This document shows, piece by piece, positions 27,496-36,250 of a stretch of 64,000 nucleotides of DNA. Source of the DNA: Sandarakinorhabdus limnophila DSM 17366 (GTDB lineage: Bacteria; Pseudomonadota; Alphaproteobacteria; Sphingomonadales; Sphingomonadaceae); the NCBI RefSeq assembly GCF_000420765.1, contig NZ_ATVO01000003.1, forward strand, positions 372,001 to 436,000, given 5' to 3'. The stretch's first letter is position 1; each line of letters opens with the position of its first letter. The notes beneath the pieces were generated by a model. The model made no database searches. It was not told where the DNA came from and saw only the letters and a program-made list of their open reading frames with translations. Position numbers and translations under genes: made by a program.

Positions 27496-28233
27496 TCAGG
27501 CCAGATAATCGTGCAGCACCTTGCCATAGGGCAGCGTCATGTCGGTCACGATGTGCAGCCCGCCGAGTTGCTCATGCACCGGCAGATCGGCCATCGGGCA
27601 ATTGACGGCCGGCACCATTTCCAGCCGGGCCCGCCCGGTCCAGGCACCCTTGACGACAATCTTGTCAAAGTTGATGCCAACCAGCTGGGCAATCGCCGGC
27701 GTGCCGTCGATGTCGGGGATCAGCTTCAGCGTCACCTGGGTGCGCTTGAGCATCGCCTCGATCTCGCTGAGGTCGTTCGGGCTGCTGTGCTTGTAGACCA
27801 TGGTACCGCTGGCCACCTTCTGGCCGGCATAGACCAGTTCGCCGGTGAGCGTGTCGCTCTCCGTGACCAGCTTTGGCTGGCCGAACTTCATCGGATAACC
27901 CCAGATCTCACGACCACCAGCCAATGGCGGGCAGTTGTCGACATACATCTGGACGAGGAAGTTGCACTTCTCGCCATTCAGCGTGCAGGGAATGGTCTGC
28001 GCGGCCGCCGAATAGGCGCCAAAGCCTTCGCCGTCGGGCAGATCGAGCCACTGCACCGACACGATGTCGCCATCGGGCTGCAGCGGTTCAGGCAGCAGCT
28101 TGCGGATCATCGCCGGATCAGAGCGATACTGGATGATCATGTACTGGCGGTTGAAGAATTTATACGGGCCCGTCGGATAGGTCGGGCTCTGCAGCGGCAT
28201 CGAGCTGAGTTTAAGCACATCCTGCTTGTTCAT
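27496..28233 (-). CDS. Acetoacetate decarboxylase-family protein lacking the catalytic residues
   Basis: A protein of 245 residues, full length and colinear with Clostridium acetobutylicum acetoacetate decarboxylase as I recall it. Shared segments are GPYKFFNRQYMIIQYRSD, GGREIWGYP and SDTLTGELVYAGQKVASGTM. Family numbering coincides here: Arg29 is kept, but the Schiff-base lysine 115 is Met (GYPMKF), Glu61 is Gln (SVQWLD) and Glu76 is Ala (AYSAAA); Lys116 remains. Classical decarboxylation through a lysine Schiff base is therefore unlikely. The neighbour 13 bases upstream is an intact paralogue, so this copy may be a structural/regulatory partner in a mixed oligomer or have a new function. 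Confidence 0.85.
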   Translation of the reverse strand: MNKQDVLKLSSMPLQSPTYPTGPYKFFNRQYMIIQYRSDPAMIRKLLPEPLQPDGDIVSVQWLDLPDGEGFGAYSAAAQTIPCTLNGEKCNFLVQMYVDNCPPLAGGREIWGYPMKFGQPKLVTESDTLTGELVYAGQKVASGTMVYKHSSPNDLSEIEAMLKRTQVTLKLIPDIDGTPAIAQLVGINFDKIVVKGAWTGRARLEMVPAVNCPMADLPVHEQLGGLHIVTDMTLPYGKVLHDYLA

Positions 28234-28246
28234 GTCCTGTACCCCC

Positions 28247-29002
28247 TCAGCCCGCAGCGTCTTTGATATAATCGAACAGCACGCGGCCGTGCGGCAGCGT
28301 CAGATCGGAAACGAAATGCTTGCCGCCAACAATGCGCAGGATCGGCAGATCGGCCACCGGCGCATTCACATGCGGGATCAGCTGCAGCCGGGCCGGGCTA
28401 ACCCAGACACCCTTCACCGTGATATTCTCAAGATTATACGCGACGAGTTGGCAGATCTTCGGGCTGCCATCGACATCGGGGATGATCTTGAGGTTGCACG
28501 ACGTCTTGGTCATGCCCTTGGCCTGGGCCTCGCAGCCGCCGGGCGCTTCCTGCCACTTGTAGGCCATGGTGCCCATCGCCACCGACTGACCGGCGTACGA
28601 CAGAGTGCCAGTCAGCGTGTCAGAGGCAACCTCCAGCTTGGGCAGCGCATATTTCTTGGGGAAGCCCCAGATTTCGCGGCCACCGTCGATGGGCGGCTGA
28701 TCGTCCAGATACATCTGGGCTGTGTAGTTGATCGGTTCACCGTTGAAGGTGCACGGGATCACGATACCGCTTTCGGTGTAATCGCCAAAACCCGAGCTGT
28801 CGGGCATGCGGATCCATTCGTACAACACATGGTTTTCCGCATTCGGCACCAACGGTTCCGGTACCGCGGCGCGCAGCAGCACCGGGTCGGTTTCGTAGGT
28901 GATGATCATGAATTCGCGGTTGATGAAGCGATAGGGCCCCAGCGGATAGCTGGGTGCAACTGCCGGCATCGACGGCAGCTTCAAAATTTCTTCCGGTGTC
29001 AT
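28247..29002 (-). CDS. adc: Acetoacetate decarboxylase
   Basis: A protein of 251 residues. The catalytic set of the family is intact, offset by one: Glu62 (LYEWIR), Glu77 (DYTESG), Lys116-Lys117 (GFPKKY), with the Arg in INREFM. Other family blocks are GGREIWGFPKKY, SDTLTGTLSYAG and PDVDGSPKICQLV. It would convert acetoacetate to acetone and CO2. It sits between a patatin-like hydrolase gene (24 bases upstream) and a catalytically altered paralogue (13 bases downstream), with 3-hydroxybutyrate dehydrogenase divergent beyond, so acetoacetate formed from 3-hydroxybutyrate is the likely substrate. Confidence 0.88.
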   Translation of the reverse strand: MTPEEILKLPSMPAVAPSYPLGPYRFINREFMIITYETDPVLLRAAVPEPLVPNAENHVLYEWIRMPDSSGFGDYTESGIVIPCTFNGEPINYTAQMYLDDQPPIDGGREIWGFPKKYALPKLEVASDTLTGTLSYAGQSVAMGTMAYKWQEAPGGCEAQAKGMTKTSCNLKIIPDVDGSPKICQLVAYNLENITVKGVWVSPARLQLIPHVNAPVADLPILRIVGGKHFVSDLTLPHGRVLFDYIKDAAG

Positions 29003-29026
29003 GGTTCCCCCAGTTGCACTTTAAAA

Positions 29027-30085
29027 TCAGAGAAAGGCGGATTTGACGTCGGTGGACGAGCGCACGCCGACATCATCGAAATGTTCGTCCAGCCACTTGC
29101 TGGCGCTGGCGCGGCCCACGTCGCGCAGCGTCTTCAAGAAACCCCAATCCGGGTTCAGCTTGCTAGTGACGCCCAGGCTTGTCATGTACTCCTCGTTCAT
29201 GATCGAATGGACCAGCATCCGGCGATGCTTTTCATCATTCAGCTGGCCATCGTCGATCAGGTGGCTGACGAAGGCGATCGCCCGCATTTCACGCATCAGG
29301 CTCGAGTTGAAGCTGATTTCGTTGATGCGGTTCATGATGTCCTTGGCGGACTTGGGGATCTCTTTGCGATTAAGCGGGTTGATGTGAACGATCACCACAT
29401 CGTTGGTCTCGCTGCCATAGATCAGCGGGAAGATCGCCGGGTTGCCCATGTAGCCGCCGTCCCAATAAGCCTCACCTTCGATTTCGACGGTGTGGAACAA
29501 GAAGGGCAGACAGCCCGAGGCCAGCACCTGATCGGGACCAATCTCGTGGTTTTCGAACATGCGCACCTTGCCGGTGCGCACATTTGTGGCCGAAAGGAAC
29601 AATTTGACCGGGCAACCTTCACGCAGCACGTTGAAATCAATCGAGCTTTCCAGCACCTTGCGCAGCGGATTGACGTTCTTCGGGTTGAGTTCATAGGGCG
29701 ACATGATGCGGGACATGATGTCCATAATCATGAACACCGGGCTGTAATCCAGATTGTGATTGTTCAGTGCCTTGTCGATCCACGAAGGCTGCAGCGGCCC
29801 CTTAGCGCCTTCGTCGCTGATCTTCTTCCAGAATTTCTCCAGCTCTTCGCGGGCACCTTCGGCGCCGCCAATGGTCAGGCCATAGCCGAGCACGGTGGCA
29901 TTCATTGCCCCGGCGCTGGTGGCGCTGACGGCATCGAAGGCGACACGGCCATCTTCGAGCAGGCGATCAAGCACGCCCCAGGCAAAAGCCCCGTGCGCAC
30001 CGCCACCCTGCAGAGCCAGATTCACCTTCTTGCTGTTTGCGCCCACAACATAAGAGGGCGCAGCGCGCCCATTTCCCGACACCAT
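29027..30085 (-). CDS. Patatin-like phospholipase with DUF3734-type C-terminus
   Basis: A protein of 352 residues. The patatin domain shows the oxyanion loop GGGAHG (27-32), nucleophile Ser57 in ATSAG (a variant of GxSxG) and catalytic Asp209 in WDGGYMGNP. The C-terminal third, with NSSLMREMRAIAFV and KLNPDWGFLKTLRDVGRASA, resembles DUF3734, which is usually attached to patatins near polyhydroxybutyrate genes. It probably hydrolyses a lipid or polyester acyl ester in the cytosol; granule association is an inference. It is the first gene of the operon with the two decarboxylase-family genes and is divergent from bdhA. Confidence 0.88.
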   Translation of the reverse strand: MVSGNGRAAPSYVVGANSKKVNLALQGGGAHGAFAWGVLDRLLEDGRVAFDAVSATSAGAMNATVLGYGLTIGGAEGAREELEKFWKKISDEGAKGPLQPSWIDKALNNHNLDYSPVFMIMDIMSRIMSPYELNPKNVNPLRKVLESSIDFNVLREGCPVKLFLSATNVRTGKVRMFENHEIGPDQVLASGCLPFLFHTVEIEGEAYWDGGYMGNPAIFPLIYGSETNDVVIVHINPLNRKEIPKSAKDIMNRINEISFNSSLMREMRAIAFVSHLIDDGQLNDEKHRRMLVHSIMNEEYMTSLGVTSKLNPDWGFLKTLRDVGRASASKWLDEHFDDVGVRSSTDVKSAFL

Positions 30086-30293
30086 AACAATTCATCCCCC
30101 AGCGCGGCGTTGATTTTGCACCGTACCGTGGCCATAAACCACCTTGTCAAAGGCAGCAATGATGATTCGCCATGGTGGTGGAGACATTTGGGCTGGCAGG
30201 CACGCCACGGGCAGCGCACATCCAGCATGTTTTCGGCCATGCCGTGTGCTTCCGCCATCCCAACCTAGACAACTGAAAAAACGGGGGTTTACC
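30086..30293. promoter_or_regulatory. Divergent control region between patatin operon and bdhA
   Basis: A 208-base gap that must hold both promoters. On the minus strand a perfect TTGACA (30150-30145) is followed by TACGGT at 19 bases, a possible patatin promoter; nothing comparable was found for bdhA, whose start is preceded by a GGGGG ribosome-binding stretch. Confidence 0.4.
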
Positions 30294-31076
30294 ATGCTTA
30301 AAGGACTTAATGCGATCGTCACCGGCTCAACCAGCGGGATTGGGCTTGGTATCGCTAACGTGCTGGCATCGAAGGGTGCCAATCTCGTGATCAACGGTTT
30401 CGGCGACGCCGCCGCCATCGAAGCAGAACGCGCCAACTTGGAAGCCAAATATGGCGTCAAGGTCGTCTACAGCGGTGCCGACATCTCGAAGCCGGCCGAT
30501 GTGAAGGCGATGGTTGAACTGTGCGTCAGCAGCTTTGGTTCGGTTGATATCCTCGTGAACAACGCCGGCATCCAGTACACCGAAAGCGTCGAGAATTTCC
30601 CGGCCGAGCGCTGGGATGCCATCATCGCCATCAACCTGTCGGGCATTTTCCATGCCATCCAGGCGGCGCTGCCGCACATGAAGGCCAAGGGTTTTGGCCG
30701 CATTATCAACATCGCCTCGGTGCACGGCCTGATTGGCAGCACGCACAAGGTCGCTTATGTCGCCGCCAAGCATGGCGTTGTCGGCATGAGCAAGGTGGTT
30801 GCGCTGGAAACTGCCGGCAGCGGCATCACCTGCAACACCATCTGCCCGGGCTGGGTCCACACCCCGCTAGTGCAGAAGCAGATCGAAGCCAAGGCGGCTG
30901 AACAGGGTATCAGCATTGAAAAGGCCACCGAGGACCTGCTGATCGCCAAGCAGCCGTCCAAGCAATTTGCAACGCCGGAACAGATGGGCGAACTCGCCGC
31001 TTTCCTGTCCAGCGAAGCTGCTGCCCAGATGACCGGGATCGCTATCCCCGTCGATGGCGGCTGGACCGCGCAGTAA
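30294..31076 (+). CDS. bdhA: D-3-hydroxybutyrate dehydrogenase
   Basis: A protein of 260 residues (ATG 30294; a longer frame upstream lies in the control region). Short-chain dehydrogenase with TGSTSGIG (NAD site, 10-17), NNAG, Ser142, Tyr155 and Lys159 (YVAAK). CPGWVHTPLVQKQIEAKA and the C-terminal MTGIAIPVDGGWTAQ match bacterial 3-hydroxybutyrate dehydrogenases. It interconverts D-3-hydroxybutyrate and acetoacetate, linking polyhydroxybutyrate or fatty-acid turnover to the decarboxylase encoded across the divergent promoter. It is followed by a strong terminator. Confidence 0.92.
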   Translation: MLKGLNAIVTGSTSGIGLGIANVLASKGANLVINGFGDAAAIEAERANLEAKYGVKVVYSGADISKPADVKAMVELCVSSFGSVDILVNNAGIQYTESVENFPAERWDAIIAINLSGIFHAIQAALPHMKAKGFGRIINIASVHGLIGSTHKVAYVAAKHGVVGMSKVVALETAGSGITCNTICPGWVHTPLVQKQIEAKAAEQGISIEKATEDLLIAKQPSKQFATPEQMGELAAFLSSEAAAQMTGIAIPVDGGWTAQ

Positions 31077-31090
31077 AAGGTCTGAAATAC

Positions 31091-31132
31091 AAAAAGCCGG
31101 CGCGGCAGTCATTGGTTGCCGCGCCGGTTTTT
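31091..31132. terminator. Bidirectional intrinsic terminator between bdhA and lolD
   Basis: CCGGCGCGGCA (31097-31107) pairs with TGCCGCGCCGG (31117-31127) around a 9-base loop, flanked by AAAAA on one side and TTTTT on the other, so it can stop transcripts from both convergent genes. Confidence 0.92.
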
Positions 31133-31145
31133 ATTTGTCGCCCCC

Positions 31146-31844
31146 TCAGTTGGTGATCGCGCCCTGATCAGCCACCAGGCGCCCGCCCGAAAGGCTCACC
31201 ACCCGATCCATCTTCTTCGCCAGCGCGATATTGTGCGTGGCCACCAGCGCCGCCGCGCCCGACGAGCGGACCAGATCGAGAAAGGCCGCCAGCACCAATT
31301 GCGCCGTGGCTTTATCCAGATTGCCGGTCGGTTCATCGGCCAGCACCAGCGCCGGGCGGTTGGCCAGCGCGCGCGCCACCGCCACCCGCTGCTGCTCCCC
31401 GCCCGACAATTGCGCCGGCTTGTGGGTGAGCCGCGCGCCAAGGCCAAGCGATGTGAGCAATTCATCAGCGCGCGTGGCGGCACCGGCTTCGGGCACGCCA
31501 GCCACCATCTGGGCCAGCATCACATTCTCGCGCGCGGTGAAATCGGGCAACAGGTGGTGGAACTGGTAAACGAAGCCCATCCGCTCCCGGCGGACGCGGG
31601 TGCGACCAAGATCATCAAGGGCACCAACGGGTTCGCCGCAAATCCGGATAGCACCGGTGAACCCGCCTTCCAGCAGGCCAACGGCTTGCAGCAGCGTTGA
31701 TTTGCCGGAACCAGACGGCCCCAGCAGGGCGACGATCTCGCCGGGAGCGACGGTCAAATCAACGCCGGCCAGCACATCGATACGGGCGCCGCCCTGTTCG
31801 AAACTGCGGGCCAGGCCCGTCACCTGCAGCACCGGCTCATTCAT
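31146..31844 (-). CDS. lolD: Lipoprotein-releasing system ATP-binding protein LolD
   Basis: A protein of 232 residues of the MacB/LolD ABC ATPase class. Walker [10 protein letters not shown] (42-50), Q-loop in [16 protein letters not shown], signature LSGGEQQR, Walker [14 protein letters not shown] and the H-loop THNIAL are all present. [20 protein letters not shown] is characteristic of LolD. It powers extraction of lipoproteins from the inner membrane together with the LolC/E permease. It overlaps the permease gene by 8 bases. Confidence 0.94.
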   Translation of the reverse strand: MNEPVLQVTGLARSFEQGGARIDVLAGVDLTVAPGEIVALLGPSGSGKSTLLQAVGLLEGGFTGAIRICGEPVGALDDLGRTRVRRERMGFVYQFHHLLPDFTARENVMLAQMVAGVPEAGAATRADELLTSLGLGARLTHKPAQLSGGEQQRVAVARALANRPALVLADEPTGNLDKATAQLVLAAFLDLVRSSGAAALVATHNIALAKKMDRVVSLSGGRLVADQGAITN

Positions 31845-33084
31845 AGCGCAGCACCGTCACCGGATCGGTGGAAGCCGCCTTCCACGCCGGATAGAGCGTG
31901 GCGAGGAAGCTCAGAAGCACGGCAAGGATGACGATGCCGAGCACCTCCATCGGATCGGTCTTGGCCGGCAGCAAGGTGAGATAGCGCACCGACGGGTCCC
32001 AGATGTCGGTTCCCGTGAGCCGCGAGACGCCATCGACAATAGACTGGCGGAAGGTGAGCAGGGTGAAACCGAGCACCAATCCCACCGCCACACCGGCCGC
32101 ACCGATCAGCGTGCCCACGGTCATGAAGATGCGCATCATCGCCGCCCGGCTGGCACCCATGGTGCGCAGGATGGCGATATCCCGTGTTTTCGCCCGCACC
32201 AGCATGATCAGCGAGGAGAGGATGTTGAACACCGCCACGATGATGATGATGGACAGCACCCAGAACATCACTGTCTGTTCCACGACCAGCGCCGAAAACA
32301 GTGCCGAATTGCTGGCCTGCCAGTCGTTCACCACGGCAATGCCGGCCAGTTTCTGGCGCAGCGGTTCGAGGATGGCCTTGGCGCGGTCGGGATTGTCGGT
32401 GACGACCTCGATCATGCCCACCGCGTCGTCGAGGCGCAGCAGCGTCTGCGCGTCCTCCAGCGGCATCACCACGAACGCCTTGTCGTAATCATAGACCCCG
32501 ACTTCGAACACCGCGACCACCGTGTAAGCGACGATGCGCGGCACCGTGCCGAACGGCGTGGACTGGCCGGCGGGGTTGATCAGGCTGATCTGTTCCCCCA
32601 CCCGTACGCCCAATTGTTCGGCCAGGCGGGCACCGATAGCCACCGTGTTGGCACCCGGTGCCAACGCCTCGAGCGTGCCGCCGCGGATATTGCCGGAGAT
32701 TTCGGGGTTGGCGCGAATGTCAGCCAGTCGCATGCCGCGCACGATCACGCCTTCAACACGGCCGCCAACGCTGCCCATCAACGGCTGTTCGATCAGCGGC
32801 AGCGCCTGGGTAACCTCGGGCAGCGCCTTGGTATCGGCCATCACCTGCGGCCAGTTTTCCAGCCGGCCGCCATAGCCCTGCACCACCGCATGGCCATTCA
32901 AGCCCAGGATGCGATCGAACAGTTCGGCGCGAAAGCCGTTCATCACACTCATCACCGCGATCAGCGCGGCAACGCCCAACGCCACGGCCACCAGGCTGAT
33001 GCCGGCGACGAGGAAGATGAACCCTTCCCCCTGCCCCGGCATCAAATAGCGCCGGGCGACCATGCGTTCGTAGGAGGTGATCAA
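31837..33084 (-). CDS. lolC: Lipoprotein-releasing system permease LolC/LolE
   Basis: A protein of 415 residues starting at TTG 33084, overlapping the proS stop as TTGA; the typical N-terminus [23 protein letters not shown] follows (given here only as the family pattern). One N-terminal membrane helix, a large periplasmic domain, and three C-terminal helices form the FtsX-like fold. [20 protein letters not shown] before the last helices is the coupling region to LolD. One permease gene is present, as in alphaproteobacteria with a single LolCE-type homodimer. It moves outer-membrane lipoproteins to the carrier LolA. Confidence 0.93.
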   Translation of the reverse strand: MITSYERMVARRYLMPGQGEGFIFLVAGISLVAVALGVAALIAVMSVMNGFRAELFDRILGLNGHAVVQGYGGRLENWPQVMADTKALPEVTQALPLIEQPLMGSVGGRVEGVIVRGMRLADIRANPEISGNIRGGTLEALAPGANTVAIGARLAEQLGVRVGEQISLINPAGQSTPFGTVPRIVAYTVVAVFEVGVYDYDKAFVVMPLEDAQTLLRLDDAVGMIEVVTDNPDRAKAILEPLRQKLAGIAVVNDWQASNSALFSALVVEQTVMFWVLSIIIIVAVFNILSSLIMLVRAKTRDIAILRTMGASRAAMMRIFMTVGTLIGAAGVAVGLVLGFTLLTFRQSIVDGVSRLTGTDIWDPSVRYLTLLPAKTDPMEVLGIVILAVLLSFLATLYPAWKAASTDPVTVLRYE

Positions 33085-34391
33085 ATGCGGCTCACCACGG
33101 CGTCGATCGGCACCTCGACCCGCTCGCCGGTGGCGCGGCGCTTGAGTTCGACGATGCCCGCGCTGAGCCCCTTCGGCCCGACGATGACTTGCCACGGCAG
33201 GCCGATCAGATCGGCCGTGGCGAACTTGGCGCCGCCGCGCTCGTCGCGGTCGTCATAGAGCACGTCGACACCGGCGGCGGTGAAATCGGCATAGAGCTTG
33301 TCGCAAGCCGACTGGCAGGCGGCATCATCAACCCGCAAGTTGATCAGCGCCACCTTGAACGGCGCCACCGCATCCGGCCACACGATGCCGGCGTCATCAT
33401 GGCAGGCCTCGATGATCGCACCGACCAGGCGGGACACGCCAATGCCGTAGCTGCCCATCAGCGGCGTGACCGGTGCGCCATCCGGGCCTTGGACGGTGAC
33501 ACCCATCGGCGAGGTGTACTTGTCCCCGAAATAGAACACCTGTCCCACTTCGATGCCCTTTGACTGCTGCAAGGCAGTGCCGCAGGCGGCTTCGGCCGCC
33601 AGATCCCGCTTTTCATCGGTGGCGGCATAATCGGCATTCAGGCCGTCGATGAAGGACGACAGCGCGCCGCGGTCATCGGCATTGATGGCGCTGGTGTCAC
33701 GCGCCTTCAGCCAGTTTTCATGATAAAACACATCGCTTTCACCGGTTGGCGCCAGCACGATGAATTCGTGGGACAGGTCGCCGCCAATCGGCCCGGTATC
33801 GGCCTGCATCGGAATGGCGTTCAGCCCCATGCGCGCAAAGGTGCGCATATAGGCAATGAACATGCGGTTATAGCTGTGCCGGGCCGCATCGAAATCCACA
33901 TCGAAGCTGTAGGCATCCTTCATCAGGAATTCCCGGCCACGCAACACGCCGAAGCGCGGGCGAACCTCGTCACGGAACTTCCACTGGATCTGGTAAATGT
34001 TGCGCGGCAGGTCGCGATAGCTCTTGGCGCCGTTCTGGAAGATGGCAGTGAACAGCTCTTCGGCCGTGGGGCTGAACAGCATCTCACGATCATGGCGATC
34101 GGTGATGCGCAGCATTTCCGGGCCATAAGCATCATAGCGCCCCGATTGCTTCCACAGATCGGCGGACTGGATGGTGGGCATCAGCACCTCGATGGCGCCG
34201 GCACGGTCTTGCTCTTCCCGCACGATGCGTTCGATATTGGCCAGCACGCGCTTGCCCAACGGCAGCCAGGCATAGATCCCCGACGATGTCTGCCGCACCA
34301 TCGCAGCGCGCAACATCAGCTGATGGGAAATCACCTGAGCCTCGCCGGGCGTTTCCTTGAGAACGGGCATGAAATAGCGGGACAGGCGCAC
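33081..34391 (-). CDS. proS: Prolyl-tRNA synthetase, short alphaproteobacterial type
   Basis: A protein of 436 residues starting at GTG 34391 ([18 protein letters not shown]), where family similarity begins. Class II synthetase: motif 1 [15 protein letters not shown], motif 2 region [22 protein letters not shown], motif 3 [14 protein letters not shown], and a C-terminal anticodon-binding domain with [16 protein letters not shown]. It lacks the roughly 180-residue INS editing domain present in E. coli ProS, as expected for the short alphaproteobacterial form, so misacylated Ala-tRNA(Pro) must be edited by a separate protein if at all. It overlaps lolC. Confidence 0.95.
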   Translation of the reverse strand: MRLSRYFMPVLKETPGEAQVISHQLMLRAAMVRQTSSGIYAWLPLGKRVLANIERIVREEQDRAGAIEVLMPTIQSADLWKQSGRYDAYGPEMLRITDRHDREMLFSPTAEELFTAIFQNGAKSYRDLPRNIYQIQWKFRDEVRPRFGVLRGREFLMKDAYSFDVDFDAARHSYNRMFIAYMRTFARMGLNAIPMQADTGPIGGDLSHEFIVLAPTGESDVFYHENWLKARDTSAINADDRGALSSFIDGLNADYAATDEKRDLAAEAACGTALQQSKGIEVGQVFYFGDKYTSPMGVTVQGPDGAPVTPLMGSYGIGVSRLVGAIIEACHDDAGIVWPDAVAPFKVALINLRVDDAACQSACDKLYADFTAAGVDVLYDDRDERGGAKFATADLIGLPWQVIVGPKGLSAGIVELKRRATGERVEVPIDAVVSRI

Positions 34392-34438
34392 GGATTTGTC
34401 TCTTTGCAATAGGGCGGCGGATGGATGATGTGGATTGG

Positions 34439-34466
34439 GCCTTAGCATGGCTGACCGTGAGGGCAA
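34439..34466 (-). promoter_or_regulatory. Candidate promoter of proS-lolC-lolD
   Basis: TTGCCC (34466-34461), 16 bases, TAAGGC (34444-34439), about 48 bases before the proS start. The CTAAGGC -10 closely resembles the CTAAGCG of rpsB. Confidence 0.4.
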
Positions 34467-34552
34467 GCCGGGCATGATTTGCTTAATATTAACCTACTGT
34501 TGCAACGAAGTCACACTTGGCGAAATCGTTGCCAGGCCACGCATTCTGCGCC

Positions 34553-34581
34553 CTGACAGCGACAAAGAATGGGCATATCAC
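34553..34581 (+). promoter_or_regulatory. Candidate promoter of the structured RNA upstream of DUF2314 gene
   Basis: CTGACA, exactly 17 bases, TATCAC. Five of six -35 and four of six -10 positions match the sigma70 consensus. Predicted start near 34588. Confidence 0.45.
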
Positions 34582-34587
34582 ATGCCA

Positions 34588-34830
34588 ACGAGTGGGTACC
34601 GCGAGGGGCCCGCAAGGACGGATAGGCGGCAGGGTCCATCTCGCACGGAGAGGATCCAGTCGTCATTCACCGCTGCGCGCCGGTCCGGATCGGGTCAACC
34701 GGAGTGGGCTTAGGCTGCGCGCGCCGGCTGGGGCAGATGGGGGCATTGGCCCCGGCCGGCGCCGAGCGTTGAAAATATATCAGTCTCTTCACGAAGGGCC
34801 CGGCCAGGCAAACGGCCGGGCCCTTTTCGT
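34588..34830 (+). ncRNA. Candidate structured non-coding RNA or attenuator leader
   Basis: About 243 bases between a candidate promoter and an intrinsic terminator in a 467-base gap without a credible gene. A 14-bp stem (34721-34734 with 34749-34762, one G-U pair) precedes the terminator, and further stems are possible in the 5' half (GGAC 34616-34619 with GTCC; CCGG pairs around 34680-34701). GGCCCCGGCC at 34748-34757 could also pair, with one mismatch, with the 3' arm of the terminator, which would give an antiterminator. The terminator ends 30 bases before the DUF2314 start. It matches no family I recognise. Confidence 0.45.
34793..34830 (+). terminator. Intrinsic terminator upstream of DUF2314 gene
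   Basis: GGGCCCGGCC (34796-34805) pairs perfectly with GGCCGGGCCC (34814-34823) around an 8-base loop, extended by A-T pairs and followed by TTTTCGTTT. Orientation is plus: the minus strand has no T-run. Confidence 0.9.
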
Positions 34831-34858
34831 TTGTGCTGACTTCGGCCATTCTGTCATC

Positions 34859-35338
34859 ATGAAGATGCTGATCATCGGGGTCGCGGTGCTTGCCGCCTTG
34901 TGGTTGCTGTGGCGGCGCCTGTCGCCACCGGCCGGCATGGTGTTCGATCTCGACGATCCACGCATGAAGATCGCCAAGCAAACGGCCCGCGACACGCTGC
35001 CGGAATTCTGGGCCGCCTTGGCGGCAGAGGCGCCGGGCGACAGCGATTTCGGCCTGAAGTTCGATCTCAACCACGGCCGCGGCCTGCCCGATCGTGAACT
35101 GATCTGGGCGACAGGAGTCATCCGGGACGCCGATGGCACCATCCATGGCAACCTCGCCAACCCGCCGATCAATCGCGATTTCAGCGCCGGCCAGTCGGTC
35201 GTGATCAATCCGGCAACCATCGTTTATTGGTGCTTCTTCCGAAACGACATTGCCCACGGCCATCACATCACCCGGCTGATGATCGACCTCAGCCCACCCC
35301 GGGATGCCGCACAGGCCCGCAAGCAACTGGGCTGGTAA
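34859..35338 (+). CDS. DUF2314 family protein with N-terminal membrane anchor
   Basis: A protein of 159 residues (ATG 34859; the frame is open further upstream through the structured RNA region but without coding character). Residues 1-18 form one membrane helix or uncleaved signal (KMLIIGVAVLAALWLLW). The rest matches the DUF2314 (YegJ-like) pattern: DPRMKIAKQTARDTLPEFWA, DFGLKFDLNHGRGLPDRELI, and a strand with VINPATIVYWCFFRNDIAHG before HHITRLMIDL. No reaction is known for the family. An intrinsic terminator 30 bases upstream suggests control by attenuation or an independent start. Confidence 0.82.
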   Translation: MKMLIIGVAVLAALWLLWRRLSPPAGMVFDLDDPRMKIAKQTARDTLPEFWAALAAEAPGDSDFGLKFDLNHGRGLPDRELIWATGVIRDADGTIHGNLANPPINRDFSAGQSVVINPATIVYWCFFRNDIAHGHHITRLMIDLSPPRDAAQARKQLGW

Positions 35339-35409
35339 CGCCCCCACCCTTTCATCAGGCCGCCGCCCTCCGTCCGCCGTGTCACAACCATGGCCAAGGA
35401 GGACACATC

Positions 35410-36192
35410 ATGGCTTACGAACATATCAGCGTCGAACGCGACGGCCGCATCCTGGTGGTGACGATCAACCGGCCGGAGCGGATGAACGCGCTGCATCCGC
35501 CCGCCAATGCCGAACTGGATACGGCGTTCAACGATTTCGCGGCCGATCCCGATCTTTGGGTCGCCATCATCACCGGCGCCGGTGAACGCGCCTTTTCCGC
35601 CGGCAACGATCTGCGTTGGCAGGCCGAAGGCAATGCCATCACCGTGCCGCCCTCGGGCTTTGGCGGGCTGACCAGCCGCTGGGATCTCGACAAACCGGTG
35701 ATCGCCGCCGTGAACGGTGTCGCCATGGGCGGTGGTTTCGAGGTGGCGCTGGCCGCTGACATCATCCTGGCGTCTGACAATGCGACCTTCGCCCTGCCTG
35801 AGCCCAAAGTTGGCCTCGCCGCGCTGGCCGGTGGCCTGCACCGCCTGCCCCGCGCCATCGGCGTGTCCCGCGCCATGGCGATGATCCTCACGGCCCGCAC
35901 CGTTTCGGCGGCCGAAGGCAAAGAGTTGGGCTTCGTCACCGAAGTCGTGCCCGCCCCCGATCTGCTCACGCGTGCCAAGGCGCTGGCGGCGGCCATGTGC
36001 GAATTGTCGCCGCTCTCGCTGCGCGCGTCGAAGCAGGCGGTGCTGAAGGGGCTGGAAGAACCGTCCTTGCGCGCGGCGTATGAGGGCCAAGGCAAATATT
36101 CGGCCGTGCAGGCGCTGTTCCGCAGCGAGGATCTGCGCGAAGGCCCGCTGGCCTTTGCCCAGAAGCGCAAGCCAGAGTGGAAGGGCCGCTGA
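35410..36192 (+). CDS. Enoyl-CoA hydratase/isomerase family protein
   Basis: A protein of 260 residues with a strong AAGGAGG ribosome-binding site 8 bases before ATG 35410. Crotonase fold: AFSAGNDLRWQAEG and NGVAMGGGFEVALAADIILA form the oxyanion hole; LPEPKVGLAALAGGLHRLPR follows with Glu at the classical catalytic position (PEPKVGL). The GNDL and EPKVGLAA patterns resemble carnitinyl-CoA dehydratase-like members, but the substrate is not determinable. It has no visible partner; the MFS gene starts 58 bases downstream on the same strand and may share its transcript. Confidence 0.88.
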   Translation: MAYEHISVERDGRILVVTINRPERMNALHPPANAELDTAFNDFAADPDLWVAIITGAGERAFSAGNDLRWQAEGNAITVPPSGFGGLTSRWDLDKPVIAAVNGVAMGGGFEVALAADIILASDNATFALPEPKVGLAALAGGLHRLPRAIGVSRAMAMILTARTVSAAEGKELGFVTEVVPAPDLLTRAKALAAAMCELSPLSLRASKQAVLKGLEEPSLRAAYEGQGKYSAVQALFRSEDLREGPLAFAQKRKPEWKGR

Positions 36193-36250
36193 TCTCCCTG
36201 CGTCAACCCACCCGTTGACCGCGCAATCACTGCAGGGCAGCGGGGCGGCA

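Noticed and set aside
28226-30268. 680-codon plus-strand open frame opposite the decarboxylase/patatin operon
   Set aside because: Shadow frame crossing three genes; the minus-strand genes carry catalytic motifs and normal spacing.
34597-34606. T-box-like GGTACCGCG in the candidate RNA upstream of DUF2314
   Set aside because: It resembles the T-box antiterminator core, but the stem I specifier layout is not seen, no tRNA-related gene follows on this strand, and T-boxes are not expected in alphaproteobacteria.
34435-34713. 92-codon plus-strand frame in the gap before DUF2314
   Set aside because: No ribosome-binding site, no domain, Arg/Ser/Gly-rich random-like composition, and it overlaps the candidate promoter and structured RNA.
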